Source: JAHRVQ01 sp964548025 (lineage in GTDB: Bacteria > Pseudomonadota > Gammaproteobacteria > Pseudomonadales > Azotimanducaceae). From it: 64,000 nt of DNA. Below the pieces are notes generated by a model. That model worked only from the letters and a program-made list of their open reading frames with translations. It had not been told where the DNA came from and did no database searches. The stretch is taken from NCBI GenBank assembly GCA_964548025.1, contig CAZJRI010000002.1, forward strand, positions 1-64,000. Direction: 5' to 3'. A program made the position numbers and the translations under genes. Below are positions 42,059 through 51,432 of this stretch, one piece after another (the stretch's first letter is position 1; each line of letters starts with the position of its first letter).

Positions 42059-42457
42059 ATGTTTCGACATCGTGACCAGATAATTCAGAGGTACCTTCTC
42101 ACCGGATTGATCCTTCTCTCAACAGTTGCCTTTGGTTCTGTTACAGCGCAGGCCAAGTGCAATCCCGAAGAAGTGGGCTATGTCGCCACCTTCAATGTTA
42201 AGCCGGGCAGCGAGGCGGAGTTTGAGGCTGCCATTAGCAAGCTCTCCGAAACCGTGCTGCGACTTGAGCCGGGTGCGATTCTGTATGCGCCTTATAAAGG
42301 GGTGGGGGGCAAGTACTACATGATGGAAAGGTACAAAAATGAAGCTGCCCGTAAAGTCCATGCGACTTCTGATGAAGTTCGGGCGCTGTTCCCACCGCTT
42401 TTTGCCACCCTCGCGGGTCAAGCAGATGTTCAACCTGTCAGCGCCATTTGTCCCTGA
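42059..42457 (+). CDS. Exported ABM-domain (quinol monooxygenase-like) protein
   Basis: A 132-residue protein. A signal peptide ends VTAQAKC. The mature part, GYVATFNVKPGSEAEFEAAISKL then YYMMERYKNEAARKVHATSDEVRAL, is one antibiotic-biosynthesis-monooxygenase (YgiN-like) fold. Two cysteines (near the start and CP at the end) could form a disulfide in the periplasm. AAGGAG lies before the ATG. It is followed by GMC and its partner, and may act on the same substrate. Confidence 0.78.
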   Translation: MFRHRDQIIQRYLLTGLILLSTVAFGSVTAQAKCNPEEVGYVATFNVKPGSEAEFEAAISKLSETVLRLEPGAILYAPYKGVGGKYYMMERYKNEAARKVHATSDEVRALFPPLFATLAGQADVQPVSAICP

Positions 42458-42513
42458 GGCACTACCTTCAGTGTCGGCGTTAGCCGGGAGCGAATAACAA
42501 CTGGGGACTTAAG

Positions 42514-44166
42514 ATGGCTGAAGACAATGTTACTGAAGAGAATGTTACTGAAGACAATATTGCTGAAGATAATGTAGATGTTCTGATCATAGGTGCTGGC
42601 GCTTCCGGTGCTGCGGCTGCCTACAGTCTTGCAGATACCGGCATGCACATCATGTGCATGGAACAGGGAGACTGGACCAGGCAGGCTGATTATCCGACCA
42701 ATCATCGAAACTGGGAGGAACTCAGGGGCAAGCGAATGCCTGCGAGTCCCAATATCAGGGGCAGGGATGAGGACTATCCCATCAACGATGCTGAAGATTC
42801 ACCTATTTCGATTGTTAACTTTAACGGCGTGGGTGGCAGCACTATTTTGTTTTCGGCACATTTTCCCCGATTCCATCCATCTGATTTCCGGGTGAAAACC
42901 CTGGATGGCGTTGCTGATGACTGGCCCATCGATTACCAGCAGCTCGAACCCTATTACAAGCAGAACGATGAACTGATTGGTGTATCAGGATTGGATGGAG
43001 ATCCTGCATATCCCCATAAGGAAACTCCCCTGCCGCCCATTCCAATTGGCAAGATGGGAAATGTCATTGGTAAGGGATTCAACAAGCTTGGATGGCATTG
43101 GTGGCCTTCTGATTCTGCCATTATCAGTCAACCTCATGATGGGCGGGACAAGTGTATCAATCTTGGGCCCTGCAATTCCGGTTGTACACAGGGGGCCAAA
43201 TCCAGTGCTGATGTCACTTACTGGCCTCACGCGCTGCGGAAAGGCGTCGAGCTAAAAACTCACTGTCGTGTCAGGGAGATTGTAGTAAATGACAAGGGTA
43301 TGGCGACTGGTGTCATTTACTATAACAAGCAGGGGGAAGAGTGCAGACAAAATGCCGAGGTCGTCATTGTTGCCTGCAATGGTGTTGGCACACCCCGGCT
43401 TTTACTTAATTCCAAATCAAGCCAGTTTCCGGATGGATTAGCCAATCGTTCCGGTCTGGTCGGCAAGAACCTGATGTTACATCCCTGGGGTCATACCGAA
43501 GGTTTTTTTGAAGAAGGCCTGGAATCGTATCTTGGTCCCGGAGGCACCTGCATCCTGAGTCAGCAATTTTATGAGACGGACCCGAAGCGGGATTTTGTGA
43601 GGGGATATGGTTTTCAGATTACGAGGGGCTCTCCGCCGGTTGCGACTGCTATAAACGGATACGAGAGAGGTGATATACCATGGGGCCGCGGGCATCATGC
43701 AGCCTTCAGAAAACACTTTGGAACGAACGTTGCCTGTTCGGTATGTGTGGAAGATCTGCCCGAACTACATAATACAGTCACCCTGGACCCGGAACTTACC
43801 GATTCAGATGGCATTCCTGCTCCCAAGATTAACTACACCTTAAGCGAGAACAGCCGAAAGATGCTGGCCCATGGCAGTGCGAGGAGCAGAGAGTTGATGG
43901 AAGCGGCAGGAGCCTGGAAGACTCTCGATCATGGGCTCTTGAGGTATGCGGGCTGGCATCTGCTCGGTACCGCACGAATGGGCAAAGATCCTTCGAACTC
44001 AGTGGTCAATGAATGGGGGAGAAGCCATGATGTGAAAAATCTCTTTATAATTGATGGCAGTATCTTTGTGACATCAGCGGCAGGAAATCCGACGACAACA
44101 ATCCAGGCACTGGCACTTTATATTGCAGACACGATGAAGAAAAACCTGGCCAATCTGTTTGATTGA
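42514..44166 (+). CDS. GMC-family FAD oxidoreductase
   Basis: A 550-residue flavoprotein. IIGAGASGAAAAYSLA is the FAD fold, GVGGSTILFSAH the second GMC segment, and the C-terminal LLGTARMGKDPSNSV with GNPTTTIQALALY the GMC-C domain with its active-site His and Asn. It matches the large subunit of gluconate/sorbitol-type dehydrogenases and oxidises an alcohol group. The first 20 residues are four copies of [AT]E[DE]N[VI]. GGGGA lies before the ATG, and the gene ends 6 bases before its small partner. Confidence 0.9.
   Translation: MAEDNVTEENVTEDNIAEDNVDVLIIGAGASGAAAAYSLADTGMHIMCMEQGDWTRQADYPTNHRNWEELRGKRMPASPNIRGRDEDYPINDAEDSPISIVNFNGVGGSTILFSAHFPRFHPSDFRVKTLDGVADDWPIDYQQLEPYYKQNDELIGVSGLDGDPAYPHKETPLPPIPIGKMGNVIGKGFNKLGWHWWPSDSAIISQPHDGRDKCINLGPCNSGCTQGAKSSADVTYWPHALRKGVELKTHCRVREIVVNDKGMATGVIYYNKQGEECRQNAEVVIVACNGVGTPRLLLNSKSSQFPDGLANRSGLVGKNLMLHPWGHTEGFFEEGLESYLGPGGTCILSQQFYETDPKRDFVRGYGFQITRGSPPVATAINGYERGDIPWGRGHHAAFRKHFGTNVACSVCVEDLPELHNTVTLDPELTDSDGIPAPKINYTLSENSRKMLAHGSARSRELMEAAGAWKTLDHGLLRYAGWHLLGTARMGKDPSNSVVNEWGRSHDVKNLFIIDGSIFVTSAAGNPTTTIQALALYIADTMKKNLANLFD
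42517..42576 (+). repeat. 15-bp tandem repeat x4 at the start of the GMC gene
   Basis: Four units coding AEDNV, TEENV, TEDNI and AEDNV (42517-42576). They lie before the FAD fold and may be a slippage-prone tail rather than a folded part. The units differ at third bases and at one or two codons. Confidence 0.85.
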
Positions 44167-44172
44167 GGCTTG

Positions 44173-44652
44173 ATGATGACAAAAGAAAGTATTATCCAAA
44201 CTGATCAGGTGCTCAACAAGCAGCAGCTTGGTGCGCTTGAAGCCATGCTCGAGCTGATTATTCCGGCAAGTGATGATGGCACTATGCCAGGGGCCAAAGA
44301 TGTTGGATTTCAGGAATACCTGCTGGAAAATGCCGTTGATTTTATTCCGGAACTGAAGGAAGGCCTTAATGCGGTCATCGAAGGTTCCCAACAGATTCAG
44401 AAAAGTGAATTTCAGTCACTTGAAGAGGCCGATCAGCTATCGTTGATTGAATCGCTGCGTGGTGAACTCGGGCACTTCCTGAGGAAGCTAACGCACAAGG
44501 TGATGTCATGTTATTACATACATGACCGGGTACTTGAAGGTCTTGGACTGGAAGCAAGACCCCCATTCCCTGATGGCAATCAGGTAGACCCGGGTGATTT
44601 ATCGTTACTTGACCCGGTAATTCAAAGAGGAAAGATATGGCGCGATGCTTAA
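44173..44652 (+). CDS. Gluconate 2-dehydrogenase subunit 3-like protein
   Basis: About 159 residues. LNKQQLGALEAMLELIIPASDDGTMPGAKDVGFQEYL is the family start (the usual partner of GMC-type dehydrogenases). GDLSLLDPVIQRGKIW lies near the end. Family members often have a Tat signal; this one does not, so both subunits may be cytoplasmic or co-exported another way. ATG 44173 follows GAGG; the GMC stop is 6 bases upstream. It converges on the enoyl-CoA hydratase. Confidence 0.85.
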   Translation: MMTKESIIQTDQVLNKQQLGALEAMLELIIPASDDGTMPGAKDVGFQEYLLENAVDFIPELKEGLNAVIEGSQQIQKSEFQSLEEADQLSLIESLRGELGHFLRKLTHKVMSCYYIHDRVLEGLGLEARPPFPDGNQVDPGDLSLLDPVIQRGKIWRDA

Positions 44653-44692
44653 CCCGGTTTTCTATTTATTTAAAACAGACTGAACTTAGGCA

Positions 44693-45430
44693 TCAACTGC
44701 CTTTAAATTCAGGCTCGCGTTTTTCCTTGAATGCGAGTCGTCCCTCTGCACCATCAGCGCTCTGGCTAACTCCCAGTAGTTGATCCCTGGCAAGTGCGGA
44801 GAGTTCGCTCGGCCCCCGGGGAATCGTCTGGTTGACAAAGGACTTTATCGTCTGAACAACGAGAGGTGCACTGCGTTCAAAGATAGCAGCATATTCAAGT
44901 GCTGCCGTAAGCTCGTCACCCGGTGGAGTAAGCCGGTTTACCATGCCAACTTCGTAGGCGCGCTCGGCACCAAGGTCTTGCCCGAGCAACATAAATTCCA
45001 TAGCGATTTTGTGAGGAACCCTGACGGCACATCCAGCGATGAGACCGCCTGTGAATCCAACCTGGGCCTCGGGGTACTTAAAGATGGTATTGGTTGCCGC
45101 TACGACCAGGTCGCACATTTGAACGAGAATATAGGCGCCACCTACACAGTACCCGTGAACAGCAGCAACGACTGGTTTGTCCAGTACAACACCAACACCT
45201 GGTACGCCCTGCCACATTTCCTTCGGTGGACTTTTAATGTCTGCCCCCACCGAGAATGCGCGATCGCCTTCTGCACATAGTATCGCGCATCTTTCGTCGC
45301 CCTCGGCATAGCGTTGCCACGCACTTCGCAAATCCTGGATAAGATTCTCATCCAGTGCGTTGAGCTTTTCTGGTCTGTTGAGTCGGATAATGGCTGTGCG
45401 GCCTTCGACATCGTAGCTGACTGATTCCAT
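44693..45430 (-). CDS. Enoyl-CoA hydratase/isomerase family protein
   Basis: A 245-residue crotonase-fold protein. TAIIRLNRPEKLNALDENLI, DRAFSVGADIKS (oxyanion hole) and HGYCVGGAYILVQMCDLVV are present. The region after AATNTIFKYPEAQVGFTGGLIAG lacks the usual catalytic Glu pair in a clear position, so it may be an isomerase, hydrolase or dehalogenase rather than a hydratase. GGGAG lies before the ATG. It is divergent from the alpha/beta hydrolase. Confidence 0.85.
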   Translation of the reverse strand: MESVSYDVEGRTAIIRLNRPEKLNALDENLIQDLRSAWQRYAEGDERCAILCAEGDRAFSVGADIKSPPKEMWQGVPGVGVVLDKPVVAAVHGYCVGGAYILVQMCDLVVAATNTIFKYPEAQVGFTGGLIAGCAVRVPHKIAMEFMLLGQDLGAERAYEVGMVNRLTPPGDELTAALEYAAIFERSAPLVVQTIKSFVNQTIPRGPSELSALARDQLLGVSQSADGAEGRLAFKEKREPEFKGS

Positions 45431-45541
45431 GTTTTTACTCCCGCGCGACTGTATCTGATCCTAACATCATTTATCCCCGGATGATCAATCATTGGAAGTG
45501 CTGTCACCCTGGGTGAGTGATTGCTGACTTGTCGGGGTAAT

Positions 45542-45571
45542 TTGAATATCTTGAAAAACGTATGCTACATT
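45542..45571 (+). promoter_or_regulatory. Sigma-70-like promoter of the alpha/beta hydrolase
   Basis: TTGAAT (45542-45547) and TACATT (45566-45571) are separated by 18 bases and lie 31 bases before the GTG start, with an AAGGAGA ribosome site between. Similar hexamers occur by chance, so this is a moderate call. Confidence 0.45.
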
Positions 45572-45601
45572 CACGCGCCTTGTTGAAAGGAGAAGTATGT
45601 A

Positions 45602-46540
45602 GTGAGTCAGAGTCAGGAACCGGCTTGGTTCAAGAGAGCAATTGATGCAGAAAGGCAGGACGGCGAGGTCATCGTCGAAGGCTGTAAAATCCATTACGCG
45701 ACCTGGGGTGAGGAGGGACTGCCTGGTATTGTGATGATACATGGCAGCAATGCTCATCTGGAATGGTGGCGATTTGTCGCACCGTTTCTAACGGACCATT
45801 TCAGGGTGGCTTCGATCGACCTGTCTGGTCACGGAGATAGTGACTGGAGAGAAACATATAGCGGTGAGATTTTCGCCAAAGAGATAATGGCAGTATCTGA
45901 GGCCGCCAACCTCGGAGAAAAACCCTATGTGGTCGCTCACAGCTTCGGAGGATTTGTAGCACTGGAAACCGGCCACCAATATGGCGATGAATTGGGAGGC
46001 ATAGTCTTCTGTGATTTTACAATTACCGATCCTGACGAATACGTTGAGTGGGGGAAGAAGTTTAGTGAGCGCGGACAACAGGCAGCCAGACCAACCAGAG
46101 TATATGAAGATATCAATACCGCGTTAGGGCGATTTCGTCTCGTGCCTGAACAGCCGTGCCAACATCCCTATATATTAAGCTATCTCGCCCGCTGTTCATT
46201 GCGGGAAGTTGAAGGTGGCTGGACCTGGAAATTCGATCCCGCGCTATTCGATCACCTGGAAATGGGTGAATCCCAGCGGGATAAGTTTGTTGGTATTCCA
46301 TGCAGAACGGCGGTGATTCTTGGTGAGCATAGTACTGATTCCGGCGCACAGAGCGGATCTTATATAGATGAGATATCCGAAGGAATATTACCGGTATTCG
46401 TGATTCCGGCAACCTATCACCACTTCATGTTTGATGAACCCATGGCGACGGTAACCGCAATCAAAGGACTGCTACTGAGTTGGCGCAGGGAAGATGGGGC
46501 TGAAAAACTGTCGGACCTGTTTCGAGCCGTTCTCAACTGA
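45602..46540 (+). CDS. Alpha/beta-fold hydrolase
   Basis: A 312-residue hydrolase. IVMIHGSNAHLEWWRFVAPFL is the oxyanion-side strand, VVAHSFGGFVALE places the nucleophile S114, and IPATYHHFMFDEP places the catalytic His (273 or 274); the acid is probably Asp in the sixth strand region. It cleaves an ester, epoxide, C-C bond or similar. GTG start follows AAGGAGA; an ATG immediately before it runs into a stop. Confidence 0.88.
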   Translation: MSQSQEPAWFKRAIDAERQDGEVIVEGCKIHYATWGEEGLPGIVMIHGSNAHLEWWRFVAPFLTDHFRVASIDLSGHGDSDWRETYSGEIFAKEIMAVSEAANLGEKPYVVAHSFGGFVALETGHQYGDELGGIVFCDFTITDPDEYVEWGKKFSERGQQAARPTRVYEDINTALGRFRLVPEQPCQHPYILSYLARCSLREVEGGWTWKFDPALFDHLEMGESQRDKFVGIPCRTAVILGEHSTDSGAQSGSYIDEISEGILPVFVIPATYHHFMFDEPMATVTAIKGLLLSWRREDGAEKLSDLFRAVLN

Positions 46541-46680
46541 ATATACAAGTTTACCCAGGTCAACGAATTATGCTGATCTGAGAGATTTTGTCGGTCTGGT
46601 ATTGACTGTGATATAAGTCTCTCACCCGTTGGTAGTGTGGCTCGTTGCCAGTCATTCCTATAGAAGCCGTGGAAGTAAAA

Positions 46681-47349
46681 ATGATGAAAAATGTGTGGAT
46701 TCTGGTTCTCTGTTTAATTCCAGCGCATCTGTATGCTGATATTAAGTCAGATCTGCGTCAATGCGCTGTGATTGAAGATTCGGCTGAACGACTTCGATGC
46801 CTTGATAATGTTGTGACAAGGCATGCCCCCGAAACAAGCGAACCTGCTGGCGGTGCATTGCCAGAGAGTAAAAGTATCAGCGAATCGAGAGAAATCCCGC
46901 GTGATCAGGTACCGAAGCCGCAAACAGGCCAACGTGACACAGAAGAAGAAGTTGTAAACCTTCGAAAAGTAAAGGAAAAACCCGCTCTGGACGAATCAGG
47001 AGAAAGAAAGGCAACGCAATCTGCTGAATCGGAGGTAACGCAGCAGGATGCCAGGCCTGAATGGGCGAAACCCCGACCCGAGGTGAAAAAAGAAGAGAAA
47101 AAAGAGGAGAAAAAGCGATCAAAGACCAGGGAGCAATTCAAGGGAGTGATAGCCGGAGTCAGAAAGTTACCGGGAGGACAGTACAAATTAACATTGAATG
47201 ATGGTCAGATATGGCGCGAGGTAGAGGCAAAAAGACGCAGTCGGTATCGAATTGGGGATGAAGTTGTTATCAGCAAGGGATTTATCGGCAGCTTCGATTT
47301 GAAATCTGTTCGCACCGGCTTTCAGACTAAAGTTAAACGAGTTGACTAA
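46681..47349 (+). CDS. Exported charged protein of unknown function
   Basis: About 222 residues. A short signal peptide ends HLYADIK. The mature start CAVIEDSAERLRCLDNV is a CxxI-x-D-x-RLxCxD pattern seen in many small secreted proteins. A long Lys/Glu-rich linker (KKEEKKEEKKRSKTREQ) leads to a beta-rich C-terminal domain (QFKGVIAGVRKLPGGQYKLTLNDGQIWREV) that resembles small OB or SH3-like folds. GGAAG lies before ATG 46681. The context gives no clear role. Confidence 0.7.
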   Translation: MMKNVWILVLCLIPAHLYADIKSDLRQCAVIEDSAERLRCLDNVVTRHAPETSEPAGGALPESKSISESREIPRDQVPKPQTGQRDTEEEVVNLRKVKEKPALDESGERKATQSAESEVTQQDARPEWAKPRPEVKKEEKKEEKKRSKTREQFKGVIAGVRKLPGGQYKLTLNDGQIWREVEAKRRSRYRIGDEVVISKGFIGSFDLKSVRTGFQTKVKRVD

Positions 47350-47428
47350 GTCATCCGGGCGTGGGCTCAAATAGGCTGATATAGAGGCCTGTAGAGAATT
47401 AGACGTGGATGTTAGAGCATTAAAATCC

Positions 47429-47457
47429 TTGACCTGATACTACCGATTTGTTATCTA
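47429..47457 (+). promoter_or_regulatory. Sigma-70-like promoter of the TonB receptor
   Basis: TTGACC (47429-47434), a 17-base spacer and TATCTA (47452-47457) lie 85 bases before the ATG. Just downstream, TCGAAC and GTTCGA form an inverted repeat with a 9-base loop in the leader, a possible operator. Confidence 0.6.
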
Positions 47458-47542
47458 CTTAAGTCGAACATGCGTTAAGTTCGATTTACCTTCAAACGTG
47501 AATTATAGAAGGCGAAGAAGTCAATTAAATCTAGGGAGGATT

Positions 47543-50488
47543 ATGATGGGCTTATTACTCAGGAGGATACTAATCGGTATCTTCACCATAGTACTATCGA
47601 CGCTATTACCAACACTTTCATTCGCAGCCGAGGGCGATGATCTTGAAGAAGTGGTGGTCACCGGCAGTTATATAAAAAGACAAAATCAGGCAGATCTTCC
47701 GTCACCACTGAATACGGTGACGATAGAAGATATGCGGGCCAATGGATGGACTGACCTTGAAGATGTGACGGAAACATTTACGTTCTCACCTTCTAACTAT
47801 GGTCGAAGTGGCCTAACCAACGGTTGTTGCGGTAATGCCCGCGCGATTAATTTGAGGGGGCTCGGAGTATCGTCTACCCTCGTATTAACCAATGGCAAGC
47901 GAACCGCTTCAACATCAACAGGGCCATCCGGCGCTGACTACACCAATATCAAACATCTGATACCAATGATCGCAATTGGCCGTATCGAGACCCTGCTTGA
48001 TGGGGGAGCGGCATTGTACGGTTCTGACGCTGTTGCTGGTGTGGTGAACTTCAAAACCCGAACGGATTTCGAAGGCTTCGAAATGCGGGTCGGCGGTAAG
48101 GAAATTGAAGGTAGTGGTCAGTCCGAAGTTCAGTTCATTATCGGCGCCGGTAATGATGATATCCACGGTGTCTTCGCTTTTGGATTCGAGCATCAGGACG
48201 GTCTGCAGAACAGGGAACGGGATTTCAACCTGATCAACAATACATCAGGGAATGGTTCTCCAGGCACATACAACCTGTCAAGTCGTCCGGTAGGCATCGG
48301 TGGTGGTGATGCGATTATTGACAACGGTGTCCATGGGCCGATTAACTACTCGACATTATGGGATGATGCTGTTGCTGGTGGCGCTACTAACATGACAGTT
48401 GCTGATCCCTATTGTCTTGCTGATCTCGTGCCAGCAGTAGGTCCTGTACCGGGTGGTGGTCAGTTTGCCGGAGATGTCTTCCCACTGGGAACATGCCGAT
48501 CAACCTATCAGCCCAATAATTCGACGACTCCTCAGGAAAATAGCTGGCAGCTTTATACCCATTGGGACTATGCGATAAACCAGTATACAAATCTGAAGAT
48601 CGAAGCGAGTATGTACCGCAGTCAAAACAGTACGACATTCATCGGTACCTTCCCCATGACTAACGGTCGACCGATTGTACCGGCAAGCAACCCATTCAAT
48701 CAGTTGGGTGTCGATCTTTCCTGGGCTGGTCGTCCGCTTGGACTTGCTTATCCTGCGATTAAAACCCAGGGAGATGGCAATGGCAGCCGAATGGCGCTTA
48801 ATCTTGAGGGCTCGTTTGAGCAGTTTTTCAAAGATGGTTTCCTGAGTAAGTGGGACTATGTATTGTCTGCGCAGTATTCCGGAGCCTATGGTGCGGGAGA
48901 AAATCCCGACACTGACCTCAGGAGAATGCAGCTTGCACTTGAAGGTTTCGGTGGATCGAATTGTGAGATTCGATTTGACGGACCTGCTGCTTCGGCGGTA
49001 GCTGGTAAAGGTAACTGCCACTACTTCAGCCCTTTCGGAAAGGATATCTATCGAACCTTATATGATCCCCGATCCGGATATGGTGTCGCCGGTCAACTGG
49101 ATGCAAATGGTAATCTTGTACTTTCGAGCGCCGCTGACACAGAAGATATAATCAGATTCAGTGCTCAGACCCAGTCAACCGAAATTAACGAGCGACGTCT
49201 GACTGTCTTTGAAGCGATTGCATCCGGTGAGATATTCGAATTACCCGGTGGAACTGCGGGACTGGCCATTGGTTATCAGCAGCGTCATCAGATTCGTGAG
49301 CGTCTCGTACCCAACTTCCTGAATACATTGTCTCAGGGTTTCCTCTCACCTAGATCCAGCGGTAAAGGTGGTCGAATCGTAGATGCGTATTTTGCTGAAC
49401 TTGCTTTACCTATCGCTGACAATATTGAGGTTCAGCTAGCCGTCAGAATGGAAGATTATGGTGATATTGACAGCACTGATCCGAAAATCGGTATTAACTG
49501 GAATATCACTGATACCTTCTCTGCAAGATTTTCCGCGGGGACGTCGTTCAGAGCACCTTCCCTGGGTACGGTAGTAGGTAGAGACAAGCAATCAACAGTT
49601 GGTGAAGTGAGAGACCCGATTAACGTGGATGAGCAGTCTTCAGGTACGTTCCGAACGATCGTTGCCACCAAGAATCCGGATCTGGAACCAGAAGAATCTG
49701 AAAACTACAATATTGGCGTTACCTGGGCACCTGCCGTTCCATGGGGTGATGGTGGCCATAGTTTCCAGGTTGATTTAGATTACTTTGACTTTGAATTTGA
49801 GAACCAGATTCGGGCAGAGAATGCTAATGCTGTTGTTTCTGCAGATCCCTGCTCTGTACAGGTTCAGCGTGATACGTTGATTCCATTGGTTACACCGGTA
49901 TTAGCTAATCAGGGTCCAACAGCCTGTCCTGCCAATGTCGGTGCTGTATTGATCGTGAATGTTGGTTTCTTCAACTCGGGTAAGACCGAGACTTCAGGTA
50001 TGGATCTATCCATGACCTATTCGTTTGACTGGGGAGCCCATCAGTTTGATATCCGCAGTGAGACGACCTGGCTTGACACCTATGAAATTCAACCTTCAGA
50101 TGGTGCCGCGACCATCGACGGGGTTGGCTTTAGGAATGAAGGAAATTCAGGTGTCACGGCACCTGAGATCAAATCAAACCTGATGGTGAGCTGGGCGATG
50201 GAGAATCATTCAGCCAATCTCACCGTTCGATATATTGATGAAATTGAGGACGATGCTTTCGGTCTGAGGAGCGGCAACGGTGGCCTGTTTGGCGCAGTTG
50301 ACGACCATACCGAGGTCGATCTGCAGTACAGCTATAGATATGGTGAGAACCAGAACTATAGCGTGACGATTGGTGCAATCAATATCCTTGACGAAGAGCC
50401 ACCCGATGCGTTCTTCACTGGTTATGTAGAAGCCGTACATAACCCGTACATGCGGCAGGTATATCTGCGAGCAGGTGTTGAGCTATAG
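47543..50488 (+). CDS. TonB-dependent receptor
   Basis: A 981-residue outer-membrane importer. A signal peptide ends SFAAEG. DLEEVVVTGSYIKRQ is the TonB-box/plug start; INLRGLGVSSTLVLTNGKR, LLDGGAALYGSDAVAGVVNFKT are plug motifs. About 22 barrel strands follow and end YLRAGVEL with a terminal aromatic/aliphatic pattern. It pulls a large or scarce molecule (a siderophore, vitamin or glycan) across the outer membrane, with TonB energy. ATG 47543 follows AGGGAGG. A strong terminator sits 28 bases after the stop. Confidence 0.93.
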   Translation: MMGLLLRRILIGIFTIVLSTLLPTLSFAAEGDDLEEVVVTGSYIKRQNQADLPSPLNTVTIEDMRANGWTDLEDVTETFTFSPSNYGRSGLTNGCCGNARAINLRGLGVSSTLVLTNGKRTASTSTGPSGADYTNIKHLIPMIAIGRIETLLDGGAALYGSDAVAGVVNFKTRTDFEGFEMRVGGKEIEGSGQSEVQFIIGAGNDDIHGVFAFGFEHQDGLQNRERDFNLINNTSGNGSPGTYNLSSRPVGIGGGDAIIDNGVHGPINYSTLWDDAVAGGATNMTVADPYCLADLVPAVGPVPGGGQFAGDVFPLGTCRSTYQPNNSTTPQENSWQLYTHWDYAINQYTNLKIEASMYRSQNSTTFIGTFPMTNGRPIVPASNPFNQLGVDLSWAGRPLGLAYPAIKTQGDGNGSRMALNLEGSFEQFFKDGFLSKWDYVLSAQYSGAYGAGENPDTDLRRMQLALEGFGGSNCEIRFDGPAASAVAGKGNCHYFSPFGKDIYRTLYDPRSGYGVAGQLDANGNLVLSSAADTEDIIRFSAQTQSTEINERRLTVFEAIASGEIFELPGGTAGLAIGYQQRHQIRERLVPNFLNTLSQGFLSPRSSGKGGRIVDAYFAELALPIADNIEVQLAVRMEDYGDIDSTDPKIGINWNITDTFSARFSAGTSFRAPSLGTVVGRDKQSTVGEVRDPINVDEQSSGTFRTIVATKNPDLEPEESENYNIGVTWAPAVPWGDGGHSFQVDLDYFDFEFENQIRAENANAVVSADPCSVQVQRDTLIPLVTPVLANQGPTACPANVGAVLIVNVGFFNSGKTETSGMDLSMTYSFDWGAHQFDIRSETTWLDTYEIQPSDGAATIDGVGFRNEGNSGVTAPEIKSNLMVSWAMENHSANLTVRYIDEIEDDAFGLRSGNGGLFGAVDDHTEVDLQYSYRYGENQNYSVTIGAINILDEEPPDAFFTGYVEAVHNPYMRQVYLRAGVEL

Positions 50489-50515
50489 GATGCTTTGAAA
50501 GATCTTTCGTTTGAT

Positions 50516-50544
50516 AAAAAGCCCACTCCGGTGGGCTTTTTTTT
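50516..50544 (+). terminator. Rho-independent terminator of the TonB receptor
   Basis: AGCCCAC-TCCG-GTGGGCT forms a 7-bp GC-rich stem with a 4-base loop, preceded by five A and followed by a run of eight T. It is the clearest terminator in the window. Confidence 0.95.
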
Positions 50545-50592
50545 GGCTTAAATCAGGTGCAAAAACAGCGTTTTTCATTAAGCTACAGCCTG

Positions 50593-51378
50593 ATGACCTC
50601 GTTAAAGAGAATAATTGTTTCCACGGTACTACTTTCAGTGGTATTTGTCGGTGGCATCCCGGTTCCTGTGATGGCAGAAGAATGTGTCATCCTGTTGCAT
50701 GGGCTCGTGCGAACTTCTAATTCCATGAACAAGATTGAACGTGCGCTTGCTAAAGAGGGTTATGATGTTATCAATATTGCCTATCCGTCGCGAAAAGCAA
50801 CGATTGAAGAACTGGCACAACAGGCGGTTCCCGAAGGTATTGCTTACTGTCGTTCCAATGATGCTTCATCCATCAACTTTGTTAGCCATTCTTTGGGCGG
50901 TATTCTGATTCGGGAGTATTTGTCGCACGGTGATGTACCAGAACTGGCAAGAGTGGTCATGTTAGCCCCACCGAATCAGGGAACGGAAATTGCCGAGGGT
51001 TTTTTCGCCAAACTACCTGGGTTTAATCTGCTTAATGGCCCTGCTGGCAGGCAGTTAGGTACGTCTGAGGAGAGTGTCCCACGAAAACTGGGGCCAGTGT
51101 CGTTCGAACTCGGTGTTATTGCGGGTACACGAAGTACAAATCCACTCTTGTCCGCGTTCCTCCCTGACAAGGATGATGGCAAGGTGACAGTTCTGAATAC
51201 CCGTATAGAGGGGATGTGCGGCTTTGTGGTAATGCCTGTTACCCATTCCCTGATGATGAGAAACAAGAAGGTGATAAACCAGGTTAAGTCATTTCTGAAG
51301 GCAGGCAGATTTGAAGGTGAAAGAGCCGAAAATCTGAATTGTGTGAAGACGAATGGTATATCTACCTATTCCGATTGA
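50593..51378 (+). CDS. Exported lipase-like alpha/beta hydrolase
   Basis: About 261 residues from the ATG at 50593, or 273 from a GTG at 50557. A signal peptide ends PVMAEEC. CVILLHGLVRTSNSM is the oxyanion strand, INFVSHSLGGILIRE holds the nucleophile Ser, and VTHSLMM the probable catalytic His. It resembles PGAP1/lipase-type proteins and should cleave an ester outside the cytoplasm. No strong ribosome site is seen. It converges on cytochrome b. Confidence 0.8.
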   Translation: MTSLKRIIVSTVLLSVVFVGGIPVPVMAEECVILLHGLVRTSNSMNKIERALAKEGYDVINIAYPSRKATIEELAQQAVPEGIAYCRSNDASSINFVSHSLGGILIREYLSHGDVPELARVVMLAPPNQGTEIAEGFFAKLPGFNLLNGPAGRQLGTSEESVPRKLGPVSFELGVIAGTRSTNPLLSAFLPDKDDGKVTVLNTRIEGMCGFVVMPVTHSLMMRNKKVINQVKSFLKAGRFEGERAENLNCVKTNGISTYSD

Positions 51379-51432
51379 AGTCCAGAAGTTATAAGTAATA
51401 TTTGTACGTTGCCTGGTGATATAACATTGCTA

